Of a stretch of DNA of 64,000 bases, positions 26,885-35,154 are shown piece after piece. Under the pieces are notes generated by a model that was given only the letters and a program-made list of their open reading frames with translations, did no database searches and was not told the DNA's origin. Both the position numbers and the translations under genes were made by a program. Location of the stretch: contig NZ_CP044218.1 of the NCBI RefSeq assembly GCF_008727715.1, positions 4,691,001 to 4,755,000 of the forward strand, read 5' to 3'. The DNA comes from Mesorhizobium terrae (lineage in GTDB: Bacteria; Pseudomonadota; Alphaproteobacteria; Rhizobiales; Rhizobiaceae). Numbering within the stretch: position 1 is the first letter of the stretch; the number at the start of each line of letters is the position of its first letter.

Positions 26885-27678
26885 TCGTCCTCCATCTGAA
26901 ACATTGTCGTTCGCCAGCAAATAGATTGCCAGCACTATCGCGGACGATGTCAGCTTTGATGTCGCGGCAGAGACTACGTCAACGGCCGGAATGAGGGCGC
27001 AAAGCCGACATCCATCGCTCTGCCAGAAGGAATGTCCACCATGTCACTGCTGACTTGGGCAAACTTTGCCCGGCGGCATTTTTACTCGCAGTAAAATGGC
27101 CAGACACTAGCCTTGACGTCGCCCGCATATCTGGGCACACAGGTGATGCACAAATTGTGGCAAAGCGGCTTCGATAGAACAAATTTCCAAGCAAGATCAA
27201 TGATCTAGCAGAGATGCGAGATTTGCCTGACTGGGAATCCAGGTTCCCCAGCCAAACTGGATGCCTAATGCACAAATTGGCCCTCGCGCTTCTTCCATCC
27301 TTGTTGTCGCGATTGTTTCCGCAACACGAATCAACGGTTATCGGAAGACATCTCACACCTCGCAACAGCCCCATTGGCAGTTCGGCGGTGCCAGAACATC
27401 AGTCGCTTCTTCTGATCCGCAGACTGTTTTACGAACGGCTGGCTGGGATTGCAGGCCAATTCTAGCAGCCGGATGCCGGTTCTTCAGCTTTTCCACGGCG
27501 GTCGGCCTTCCCCCTGCGTGCGGGGCTATTCGGTCCGCCGTTGCACCGACATGCGGTTATTGAACGTAGTAACTATCCGACCGATGTGTTCGTCCAAATA
27601 CATAGTGGGTAGGCAGCTACCGGTTTGCGACTTATCACAGGGTATCTAGCACCCTAGAAAGCCTCGCTGACCGACAAT

Positions 27679-28572
27679 TCACGCATCCGTCGCGCGTACC
27701 GAAAACCTGGCGCTGGCGCGCATTTCGGCTCCGGGCTCCAGCCTTGTCATGCCGTGCGCGATCGGTCCTTCCGGCAGGTTGAACGCATCGACGGGGTGCG
27801 AGACCGGTTCGAAACAGAAGAAATCGGCGTCGCCCGACGGAGAAAACAGCACGTATTGATCCAGATGTTCGCTCGCCTCGATGATCACCGACAGGCCGCG
27901 ATCCGGCCAATCGATACGAGCATTGCGATCCCAGCCGGCGAACCAGTTGTTGACCCAGGACGACGGCAGTTTCCGTAGCGTGTTGAAATCCAGTTCCGGA
28001 TGATCGGCAACAGCTTCGACCGATCGCGGCAGGTGGTCGGTATGTTCCAACCAGGCTAGGTCGGAACTGGCGGTGAGACAGGTGTTGCGGTCCCGTACGA
28101 ACCACGGGTGGAATCCCAAGCCATAGGGCAAGGCGATCCCTGCCCTGTTCGTAGCAGTGAGCTCCATCACGAGGGTTGTTCCCTCCAACCGGTAGGTCAT
28201 CGAGGCATCGTAGCGGAATGGTCCCGGCCCCTTCCCTTCGAGAGTCAGTAGAACGGTCTCGTTCGTCTTTTCGGTGACTGTCCAGACCGAGGAGAATCCG
28301 CTGCCATGGATGGGGTATTTTTCCGTCGGCATGTTGCGCTCGACCGGATGAAACGTGCCATCGAAGGCAAAACCGCCGCCCGAGACGCGCCCCGAGAACG
28401 GGATCAGCAGGATGTTCGACAGGCCGAACGGCTGTTCGGTTTCAGGGTCGACCGAACGAAACACCGGCGTCCAGCCGCCTTTGTGCATCACATCGAAGGA
28501 CGTCAGCCCCGCCCCCAGATCCGGCCTGACGGTAATCCTGGCGACCGCATTGGACAGGCCGAGTGGCGCCAT
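27679..28572 (-). CDS. Aldose 1-epimerase (mutarotase) family protein
   Basis: The 297-residue protein has the family's catalytic landmarks: H in PIHGSGF, H in GLGFHPWF, and E in FFCFEPVSHP. It interconverts alpha and beta anomers of a free sugar. Its ATG at 28572 shares one base with the SDR stop upstream, so it is the last gene of the sugar ABC operon. The role would be to supply the beta-anomer used by the adjacent sugar 1-dehydrogenase. Confidence 0.88.
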   Translation of the reverse strand: MAPLGLSNAVARITVRPDLGAGLTSFDVMHKGGWTPVFRSVDPETEQPFGLSNILLIPFSGRVSGGGFAFDGTFHPVERNMPTEKYPIHGSGFSSVWTVTEKTNETVLLTLEGKGPGPFRYDASMTYRLEGTTLVMELTATNRAGIALPYGLGFHPWFVRDRNTCLTASSDLAWLEHTDHLPRSVEAVADHPELDFNTLRKLPSSWVNNWFAGWDRNARIDWPDRGLSVIIEASEHLDQYVLFSPSGDADFFCFEPVSHPVDAFNLPEGPIAHGMTRLEPGAEMRASARFSVRATDA

Positions 28573-29327
28573 CACCAGCCGCCGTCGACATGGATGTTCT
28601 GGCCGGTGATCATGTCGGAGGCGGGCGAAACCAGGAACAGGACGAGCTCGGCAACGTGCCTTGGCTCGATCCGCGATTTCAGGCACTGATTTTCGAGGAT
28701 CCAGTCATTGTACTCCTGCAACCGGTCGGCGAAGACCCGCCGTTCGGCGTCCGAGACCACCGCGCCCGGCGAGACGGCGTTGACGCGCACCCCGTGCGCG
28801 CCGAGTTCACGGGCCAGCGTCTTGGTCAGGCCGAGCATGGCGCCCTTGGAAGCGACGTAAGGCACATAGCCATCCCAGCGGCCATTCAGCGTCACCGAAC
28901 AGAAATTGACGATCTTGCCATAACGCTTTTGCTTCATCTGAGCCGCCACCGCGCGTGTCAGCGCGAATGCCGCGGCTGAATTCACCCGCAACTGGTCTTC
29001 GTATTCCTCAAGCGAGAAGGCCTCGAACGGCTTGTTGATGATCAGGGCCGCATTGTTGATGAGGATATCGATGCCGCCCGAGCTTTCCGACAGCGCTTCC
29101 CCCCGCGCCTGCGTGCCGGAAAGGTCGTTGAGATCCTGGCCGACATAGGAAGACGCCACGCCGTGCTTCGCAGCAATCCCGGCGGCGAACGCCTCGCCGC
29201 CCTCGGCGTCCGGCCGGTCGAGCAGGAAGAGGTTGGTCCCGGCCTTGGCGAGAATATCGGCCTGGGCACGCCCCAGCGTTCCCAAAGCCCCGGTGAGAAG
29301 CACGTTTTTCCCGGCAAGTGTCGTCAT
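28572..29327 (-). CDS. SDR dehydrogenase, probable sugar 1-dehydrogenase
   Basis: The 251-residue classical SDR has TGALGTLG near the N-terminus, NNAA in the third strand region, the Y-V-A-S-K catalytic stretch and a GGW C-terminus. ATG 29327 lies 8 bases after the ATPase stop. Between a sugar importer and a mutarotase, oxidation of an aldose at C1 to its lactone, or of a downstream hydroxy-acid, is the most likely role. The sugar is not identified. Confidence 0.87.
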   Translation of the reverse strand: MTTLAGKNVLLTGALGTLGRAQADILAKAGTNLFLLDRPDAEGGEAFAAGIAAKHGVASSYVGQDLNDLSGTQARGEALSESSGGIDILINNAALIINKPFEAFSLEEYEDQLRVNSAAAFALTRAVAAQMKQKRYGKIVNFCSVTLNGRWDGYVPYVASKGAMLGLTKTLARELGAHGVRVNAVSPGAVVSDAERRVFADRLQEYNDWILENQCLKSRIEPRHVAELVLFLVSPASDMITGQNIHVDGGW

Positions 29328-29334
29328 GGCGCTC

Positions 29335-30066
29335 TCACAGAAGCTCGTGGACTTCATCGATGGAGGTTTCGGCGGTCGGCCGATCGAAAACGATCTCGCC
29401 GCGCGCCATCGCCACGATCCGGTCGCAAGACTGGAACACGTGCTGCATGTTGTGCGAGATGAAGACGCCGGTCAGCCCCTGCGCCTTCAGCCCGCGCACG
29501 AAACCGATGACCTTGTTGGTTTCCTTCACCGACAGGTGATTGGTCGGCTCATCCAGGATCAGCACCTTCGACTTGAAGTGCATGGCGCGTGCGATCGCCA
29601 CGCCCTGCCGCTGACCGCCCGACAGTTCGCCGACCAGGGCATCCGGCGACCGCAGATGCAGATCGACGTCGGCGATGGCCTGGACGCTTTCCGCGCGCAT
29701 CCGCTTCTGGTCCATGAGGCCAAAGCCGCCAAGCTTCCATTTCAACGGCTCGCGGCCGATGAACAGGTTGCGGGCGATGGACATGGTCGGAACCATCGAA
29801 TTGTACTGGTAGATCGTCTCCAGGCCGTGATGCATGGCATCCTTCGGCGAGCGAAGGTGAACCTCCTTGCCCTCGATCAGGATTTCGCCCGCATCCTGGC
29901 GGTGGACCCCGGACAGGATCTTGATGAGGGTGGATTTGCCGGCACCGTTGTCGCCGACAAGGCCGACGGTTTCTCCAGGATGGATCGTCAGCGAAACGTT
30001 CTTGAGCGCGTGGACGCCGCTGTACCATTTCTGAAGGTTGCGGCATTCGATGATCGGCGTCGTCAC
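29335..30066 (-). CDS. Sugar ABC transporter ATP-binding protein (single domain)
   Basis: The 243-residue ATPase has Walker A GDNGAGKST, Q-loop YQYNSM, signature LSGGQRQGV and Walker B LILDEPTNHLS. It has one ABC domain, as in the rhizobial FrcA-type fructose/mannose importer, rather than the two of RbsA. It starts at GTG 30066 overlapping the permease stop by 4 nt (GTGA). It should act as a homodimer beneath the permease. Confidence 0.92.
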   Translation of the reverse strand: MTTPIIECRNLQKWYSGVHALKNVSLTIHPGETVGLVGDNGAGKSTLIKILSGVHRQDAGEILIEGKEVHLRSPKDAMHHGLETIYQYNSMVPTMSIARNLFIGREPLKWKLGGFGLMDQKRMRAESVQAIADVDLHLRSPDALVGELSGGQRQGVAIARAMHFKSKVLILDEPTNHLSVKETNKVIGFVRGLKAQGLTGVFISHNMQHVFQSCDRIVAMARGEIVFDRPTAETSIDEVHELL

Positions 30067-31061
30067 TTGCGCACCTCCACCTTGATCTTGCGGGAGATCC
30101 TGGCCATCCAGGCGTTGGCGATGACCGCGAACATGGTGAGCAGGCCGATCGCGAACTTGAACCAGTTGGCATCGACGCGCGACAGAACCAGGCCGTTGTC
30201 GATGGTGCGAATGAGCAGCGTGCCGATGATGGCGCCGAACACCGTGCCGATGCCGCCGGCAAGCGCTGTGCCGCCGATGACCGCGGCGGCCACGGCCTGC
30301 AGCTCCAGCCCTTCGCCGATCGACGGCAGGGGCGAGCCGAGGCGCAACACCTGCAACAGGCCGGCAAAACCGGCAAGCATCGAACACAGCATGAAGCAGA
30401 TGATCTTCACGCGCTTGACCGGAATGCCCATCGAGGAAGCCGCCTCGTTGAAGCCGCCGGTGGCGCGGATCCAGTTGCCGAAATTCGTCAGCGACAGAAG
30501 CGCCGTGGCAAGGGCGGCGATGGCCACGAACCAGATGAAGGACATCCGCAAAATCGAACCCTGCCAGATATAGTCGGTAAACAGCCAGGTCGGCAGGTTG
30601 TCGGGCAACAGCGGCGGGAAGCCGCCCGAAATCACGATGGTGAGCGAGCGCGCGATGAACAGCATGCCGAGCGTCGTGATGAAGCTCGGTATGGCGAATT
30701 GCAGCGTGATGTAGCCGTTGATGAACCCGATCGCGGCACAGATCATCAACCCCAGCAACAGAGCCACCGGAAAGGGAACTCCGTCGTTCAGCATCACCGC
30801 TATGCTCATCGGCATCAGCGCGAAGACCGAACCCACCGAAAGGTCGAATTCGCCGCAGATCATCAGGATCGTCACGCCGATGGCCACCAGCGCCATTTCC
30901 GGCAGCAGGCCCATGACGCCCCGGATGTTTTCCATGGACAGCAGGATGCCGTTCGACTTGATCTGGAAAACCGCGATCAGGATGACGAGCAGCGCAAGGC
31001 CGGCAAGTTCGGGCTTGTCGAGATAGATTTTCAAAAACCGCTTCATAAGGCTCACACTCAT
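30063..31061 (-). CDS. Sugar ABC transporter permease (RbsC/FrcC-like)
   Basis: The 332-residue polytopic protein has the signature ICGEFDLSVGSVFAL, FINGYITLQFAIPSFITTLG and AAVIGGTALAGGIGTVFGA of the ribose-type CUT2 permeases. ATG 31061 is chosen; ATG 31046 (MKRF) is also possible, since the ribosome site is weak for both. A strong hairpin sits between it and the binding-protein gene. Confidence 0.9.
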   Translation of the reverse strand: MSVSLMKRFLKIYLDKPELAGLALLVILIAVFQIKSNGILLSMENIRGVMGLLPEMALVAIGVTILMICGEFDLSVGSVFALMPMSIAVMLNDGVPFPVALLLGLMICAAIGFINGYITLQFAIPSFITTLGMLFIARSLTIVISGGFPPLLPDNLPTWLFTDYIWQGSILRMSFIWFVAIAALATALLSLTNFGNWIRATGGFNEAASSMGIPVKRVKIICFMLCSMLAGFAGLLQVLRLGSPLPSIGEGLELQAVAAAVIGGTALAGGIGTVFGAIIGTLLIRTIDNGLVLSRVDANWFKFAIGLLTMFAVIANAWMARISRKIKVEVRK

Positions 31062-31066
31062 TGCCT

Positions 31067-31094
31067 GGCGCCCTGCCAAACCGGGCAGGGCGCC
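31067..31094 (-). repeat. Intercistronic hairpin between binding protein and permease genes
   Basis: GGCGCCCTGCC (31067-31077) pairs perfectly with GGCAGGGCGCC (31084-31094). Such hairpins after binding-protein genes usually protect the upstream mRNA and lower permease expression. Confidence 0.7.
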
Positions 31095-31110
31095 TGAGAA
31101 CATCGGAAGA

Positions 31111-32085
31111 TCAGCGCAGACCCTTCTTGGACATTTCCATGATCGCCGGCACATCCTTCGGCGTGACAATGCCCTGCCCGGTGTCGATGTCGGCCGGGGT
31201 CAGGCCGGCGGTCTTGTAGAGATAGGTTTCCATGACCGGCATGAAGCCCTGCATGTAGGGCTGCTGGTCGACCTGGACCTGGACATAGCCGGCCTGCATC
31301 TGCTGAAGCACCTCGGGCACCAGATCGAAGCCGCCGAGAAGCACCTTGCCGGGCGCGACGCCGCGATCCTTGAGCACCTTGGCGACACTGGCCTCCCAGT
31401 AGCCGGTATCGAAATAGGCCGTCGTGTTGGGATTGGCGTTCAGGTAGGCGCCGATACGGTCGGCGGTGAGGGCAAGATCGGTGGCGGAATCGATGCGCGT
31501 GATGTTGATCTCGCGATCCTTGTGCTCGGCCTTGTATTCCTCCAGGAATTTTTTCACGCCGCCTGCCCGCTGCTCGGACCAGGTCTGGCCCGGAGCGTTG
31601 ACGCCAACCAGCAGGTTGAGCGGGCCTTCCTTCGGGAAATTCTCGGACTGGGCCTTGGCCAGCGCATAGCCGGCGGCAACAAAGCCCTGGCCTATGAAAG
31701 CCTTGCGGGCATTGCCCTTGGCGCCCTGGCTGTCGTCGACATTGACCGCCAGCACGAGAATACCGGCATCCGTCGCTTCCTTGATGGCGTTGTCGTAGGC
31801 CTTGTCATCGACGATGGCGACAAAGATCGCGTCCGGTTTGGAAGCGATCGCGGCCTGCAGATTGGCCACCGCCTGCTCGACCGAGCCTTCCTGCTGGGTG
31901 AGAACCAGCTGGCACGTGGCGCTGACCTTGGCGCAGGCATCGTCAAAACCCTTCTTGACCGACTGCCAGAAGGTGTTAGACGCCGACGAATGGCTGATGA
32001 ATACGATATTGAGACCTTCGGCGCCGGCCGGCGATGCCATCAGCGACAGGCCGAGTGCGGTGGTGGCCAAGAACTTCTTGAGCAT
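31111..32085 (-). CDS. Sugar ABC transporter substrate-binding protein
   Basis: The 324-residue periplasmic-binding protein (type 1, RbsB-like) has a clear signal peptide ending SPAGAEG. Family traits are SHSSASNTFWQSVKKGF at the start, DAIFVAIVDDKAYDNAI, and VLLGGFDLVPEVLQQMQAG near the end. It should bind one monosaccharide or a related polyol. It lies 53 nt after a GntR gene and is the first transporter gene of the operon. Confidence 0.92.
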   Translation of the reverse strand: MLKKFLATTALGLSLMASPAGAEGLNIVFISHSSASNTFWQSVKKGFDDACAKVSATCQLVLTQQEGSVEQAVANLQAAIASKPDAIFVAIVDDKAYDNAIKEATDAGILVLAVNVDDSQGAKGNARKAFIGQGFVAAGYALAKAQSENFPKEGPLNLLVGVNAPGQTWSEQRAGGVKKFLEEYKAEHKDREINITRIDSATDLALTADRIGAYLNANPNTTAYFDTGYWEASVAKVLKDRGVAPGKVLLGGFDLVPEVLQQMQAGYVQVQVDQQPYMQGFMPVMETYLYKTAGLTPADIDTGQGIVTPKDVPAIMEMSKKGLR

Positions 32086-32138
32086 GTTTTCCTCCGTTGA
32101 CGTGTTGTTATTGTTGGGTGTTCCCGCGCTGCTCCCGT

Positions 32139-32828
32139 TTAGCTTCGGTCGAACAGTCCGGCTCTGCTGCTGGCGATTTCCGGCAGCGAGTTCAGAATTT
32201 CACGCAGATGCAGGCGCATGGCCTTCTCGGCGTCCGCCTGGTCGCCGGTCGCGATCGCCTCGACGATGCGTTCATGCTGGTCGATCAGCCGGCTGACATG
32301 CATGTCGTCGACGGACAGGAACCGCACGCGGTCCATCTGCGCCTTGACGCTTTCGATGACATTCCAGGCGTAGCTCTTGCCGGCCGATGCCGCGAGCGTG
32401 CGATGGAAGCGCTCGTCGAGGCGCAGGAAGGCAGCCCGGTCATTGTGCGGAACCTGCTTCTGCAGAGCGATCTGCTCGCGCAACTCCTCGATCGCGCTGG
32501 CGGCGTTGTTTTCGGCGACCAGACGCACGATGTCAGCCTCTATCGCCTCGCGCACGAAGCGGGCGTCCATCACGGCGGCCACTGAAATCTTGGTCACGAA
32601 GGTGCCGCGTTGAGGCAGAACCTGCACGAGGCCTTCCTCGGAAAGCTTGATGAACGCCTCGCGCACCGGCTGACGGCTGACGGAGAGGGTTTTGGCGACT
32701 TCGGATTCGGAAAGGCGTTCGCCCGGAAGAAGCTCCGCCTGGATGATCTGCCGGCGCAGCAGACGATAGATCTGCGGGCCGACCGTTTCCGCCGGGGAAA
32801 TGCCGGCGGGTACGTTGGTGATCTGCAT
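32139..32828 (-). CDS. GntR-family regulator (FCD domain) of sugar ABC operon
   Basis: The 229-residue protein has an N-terminal winged helix (LSESEVAKTLSVSRQPVREAF, then EEGLVQVLPQRGTFV) and a C-terminal all-helical FCD ligand domain with the metal-site pattern D...H...H (RLDERFHRTL and AMRLHLREI). It lies upstream of the sugar importer in the same direction and likely controls that operon and itself. A candidate operator is at 32859-32879. Confidence 0.88.
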   Translation of the reverse strand: MQITNVPAGISPAETVGPQIYRLLRRQIIQAELLPGERLSESEVAKTLSVSRQPVREAFIKLSEEGLVQVLPQRGTFVTKISVAAVMDARFVREAIEADIVRLVAENNAASAIEELREQIALQKQVPHNDRAAFLRLDERFHRTLAASAGKSYAWNVIESVKAQMDRVRFLSVDDMHVSRLIDQHERIVEAIATGDQADAEKAMRLHLREILNSLPEIASSRAGLFDRS

Positions 32829-32858
32829 ACTGCCCTCCTCCCAGGGTCAGAAATTAAT

Positions 32859-32879
32859 CTAGCATACTACCATACAAGT
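32859..32879 (-). promoter_or_regulatory. Putative GntR operator
   Basis: The minus strand reads CTTGTATGGTAGTATGCTAG, upstream of the GntR gene at 32828. It resembles the CCTGTATGATAGGTATG site before the other GntR gene (34848-34864). Confidence 0.4.
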
Positions 32880-32902
32880 CAAATTGTTTCTTCGTTTCAC
32901 CA

Positions 32903-34102
32903 TCAATTGGCCTTGGACGAACGGCGGCAGACGGTGAATTTCCGATCCAGATCCTCGGCAAGCTCGACGCCGTGGCCCGGGCCTGGCGGAACGGTGATCA
33001 TGCCGTCCGTGACGGTCGGCAATTGCGTGGTGAGGTCGGCGTACCAGGTCTTGTAATAGGCACGCACGCTTTCCTGAACGAGCGCATTCGGCGCATTCAG
33101 GGACAGGTGCGTCGACGCTGAAAGCACGACCGGGCCGGTGCAGTCATGCGGCGCGACCGGCAGGTGCCAGGTCTCCGCCATCGTGGCGATCTTCTTGGCC
33201 TCCGATATGCCGCCGCACCACGAAAGGTCGAGCATCACCACGCCGGCCGCATCCGTTTCCATCAGGTCGCGAAAAGCCCAGCGTGTCGCCAGCGTCTCGG
33301 AGGCGCAGAGCGGCGCGCGGCTGGCGGCCGCATAGCGTTTCAGGCTCGACAGCGAGTCCATCTTGATCGGGTCTTCGTGCCAGAAGGTGGCGTATGGCTC
33401 GAGCGCCCGCGCGATCTGGATAGCCGGCGTCAGCTGCCACATCGAGTGGAACTCGACCATGATGTCGATCTTGTCGCCGACCCGCTTGCGGATCTTCTCG
33501 AAAGGCTCGAGCGCCTTGCGCAGGTCCCGCCCGGAAATGTACTGGCCGCCGCTCTTTTCGGCCGCGATGTCGAACGGCCAGATCTTCATCGCCGTGATGC
33601 CGCTGGCCAACAGGTCTTCGGCCAGTTCGTCGGCTCGCTCGAGGAACCCGTTCAGGTCGTCATAGTCCCTGCCCCGTTCGCCGAGGCCATAATTGGCCGT
33701 CTGCTGGCCCTTGGCCTGGCGCATGTAGGTGTTGCCGGCGCAGGTGTTGTAGGTGCGGATCTCTCGGCGCGAGAAACCGCCGAGCAGTTGAGCAATCGGC
33801 AGATTGGTCACCTTGCCGAAAAGATCCCAGAGCGCGATGTCGATGGCGGAATTGCCGCGCATTTCCGCGCCCGTCGAACGGAAGCCGAGATAACCGTTGA
33901 GGTCCTTGGAAATCTTGTCGATTTCCAACGGGTCGCGCCCGAGCAGCTTGGGTGCCGCAACTTCGTGGATATAGGCCTCGACCGTCTCGGCCATGAAGAA
34001 GGTCTCGCCCAGGCCTGCGATGCCTTCATCGGTATGAACACGTACCCACAGGATGTTCGGGAATTCGGTGACCCGGATTGTTTCGAACGCGGTGATCTTC
34101 AT
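32903..34102 (-). CDS. Enolase-superfamily (mandelate racemase-like) sugar-acid dehydratase
   Basis: The 399-residue protein has the mandelate-racemase N- and C-terminal domains. Visible active-site residues (approximate) are K171 in TAMKIWPF (the second residue of the usual KxK is W), metal ligands E214 (VEFHSMW), E242 (WHEDPIK) and E267 (CASETLA), and the D292/H317 dyad (MLDLSWCGG, VAPHDCTGP). This fits acid-sugar dehydratases better than racemases. The substrate is not evident. The gene starts 4 bases after a GntR gene and is probably co-transcribed with it. Confidence 0.85.
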   Translation of the reverse strand: MKITAFETIRVTEFPNILWVRVHTDEGIAGLGETFFMAETVEAYIHEVAAPKLLGRDPLEIDKISKDLNGYLGFRSTGAEMRGNSAIDIALWDLFGKVTNLPIAQLLGGFSRREIRTYNTCAGNTYMRQAKGQQTANYGLGERGRDYDDLNGFLERADELAEDLLASGITAMKIWPFDIAAEKSGGQYISGRDLRKALEPFEKIRKRVGDKIDIMVEFHSMWQLTPAIQIARALEPYATFWHEDPIKMDSLSSLKRYAAASRAPLCASETLATRWAFRDLMETDAAGVVMLDLSWCGGISEAKKIATMAETWHLPVAPHDCTGPVVLSASTHLSLNAPNALVQESVRAYYKTWYADLTTQLPTVTDGMITVPPGPGHGVELAEDLDRKFTVCRRSSKAN

Positions 34103-34105
34103 CGA

Positions 34106-34840
34106 TCAGTACACTCCAGCGGCCAGCAGCGCTTTAACGGTCAGGTCGAAATGCTCGACCATGGCGGCCTCCCCCTTGGCGGGGTCGCCATTGGCGATGG
34201 CCTGGGCGATCGCCAGATGCGTGTCGACGCTTTCCTGCCGCGTCTCGTTGCTGGCGCGGCTTGCCCAGCCGATCGGCCAGGTATGGCGCGTCACGACATG
34301 GAAGGAACCGACGATCATCGCGAACATGGGATTTTTCGACGCCAGGCCGATGGCCTCGTGGAAGGCGATGTCGTGCTCCATCACCTTCACGGGCTCATGA
34401 AAATCGCGCTGCATGGCCTCGGCGAGGTTCAATATCTCGGCCGCCTCCCTGTCCGTGCGCCGCAAGGCGGCAAGCGCCACCGTGCGCCGCTCGACCGTGC
34501 GCCGGACATCGAAGATCTGCTGGATGGTCGCCTGATTGGTATGGACGGCGTGGTCGGTGATGATCGCCAGCACGTCTGCCCTTGGCGCCGCGACGCGGGC
34601 ACGGCGGCCGTTGCCAATGTCGATCAGGGTCAGTGCTGCAAGCGAACGATAGGCCTCGCGAACGATGGTGCGCGAGGTGCCGGTCAGCTCGGAAAAGGCG
34701 CCTTCGCTTGGCAGTTCATCGCCCACCTGAAGGCCGTTCTCGCGAATATGGGTCTGCACGGCCGTCATCACGCGATCGAGCAGCCCCTCGCCTTCCGGAA
34801 CTTGATCCGCCGGAGCCTGCATCGTTGAAACCGTCTCCAT
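34106..34840 (-). CDS. GntR/FadR-family regulator (FCD domain)
   Basis: The 244-residue protein has a FadR-type winged helix (GDELPSEGAFSELTGTSRTIVREAYRSL) and an FCD domain (MEHDIAFHEAI, then VDTHLAIAQAI and MVEHFDLTV). It immediately precedes the enolase-superfamily gene and likely regulates it. Two ATACCTATC-containing sites lie just upstream of its start. Confidence 0.88.
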   Translation of the reverse strand: METVSTMQAPADQVPEGEGLLDRVMTAVQTHIRENGLQVGDELPSEGAFSELTGTSRTIVREAYRSLAALTLIDIGNGRRARVAAPRADVLAIITDHAVHTNQATIQQIFDVRRTVERRTVALAALRRTDREAAEILNLAEAMQRDFHEPVKVMEHDIAFHEAIGLASKNPMFAMIVGSFHVVTRHTWPIGWASRASNETRQESVDTHLAIAQAIANGDPAKGEAAMVEHFDLTVKALLAAGVY

Positions 34841-34844
34841 GACA

Positions 34845-34884
34845 TACCTATCATACAGGTCTTGTTATACCTATCGATAGATAT
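34845..34884. promoter_or_regulatory. Tandem ATACCTATC elements upstream of GntR gene
   Basis: ATACCTATCATACAGG and ATACCTATCGATAGATAT lie within 40 bases directly before the GntR start at 34840. The second contains the palindrome CTATCGATAG. An autoregulatory operator is likely. Confidence 0.5.
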
Positions 34885-35154
34885 GCATTTTCCTCTTGTC
34901 AACGCCTATCGAGGGCATCGCAGAGCGAACGCGGCCGCTATTCTTTTGGAGGGGCAGATATCAGCGCCAACCGCTTCCGCGGCTTGGCAATCGGCAGGCA
35001 CACCGGCGCAACGACGCTGGGCTTCTAGCATCAGCCGGCATACGCTATGTCAGGCGAACGAAATCTGCTCAGTTCCCTGCGTTGCCGAAACAAGACAGAT
35101 CCGGTCGCAGCATCGACTGCGGCCGGTTGATGGCACGCGTACCGGAACCAGGCG
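34885..35154. other. Gap between XylX-like gene and GntR gene, no gene seen
   Basis: About 270 bases with no recognisable ORF, RNA or hairpin with a T-run. It presumably contains the end of the 39.5-35.2 kb transcript and the promoter of the GntR-enolase pair. Confidence 0.4.

Larger units (their letters stand above)
26109..27678. other. 1.6-kb region without a confident gene
   Basis: This stretch has scattered stops in all frames and no protein family I recognise. It holds the candidate decayed frame and the small ORF listed separately. It looks like degenerated DNA between two metabolic loci. I found no tRNA, intact transposase or clear terminal inverted repeat. Confidence 0.5.

Noticed and set aside
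33146-34828. A 560-codon plus-strand open frame
   Set aside because: It lies antisense to the enolase-superfamily and GntR genes, has no recognisable domain and is rich in His/Arg/Gly, as expected of the complement of high-GC coding DNA.
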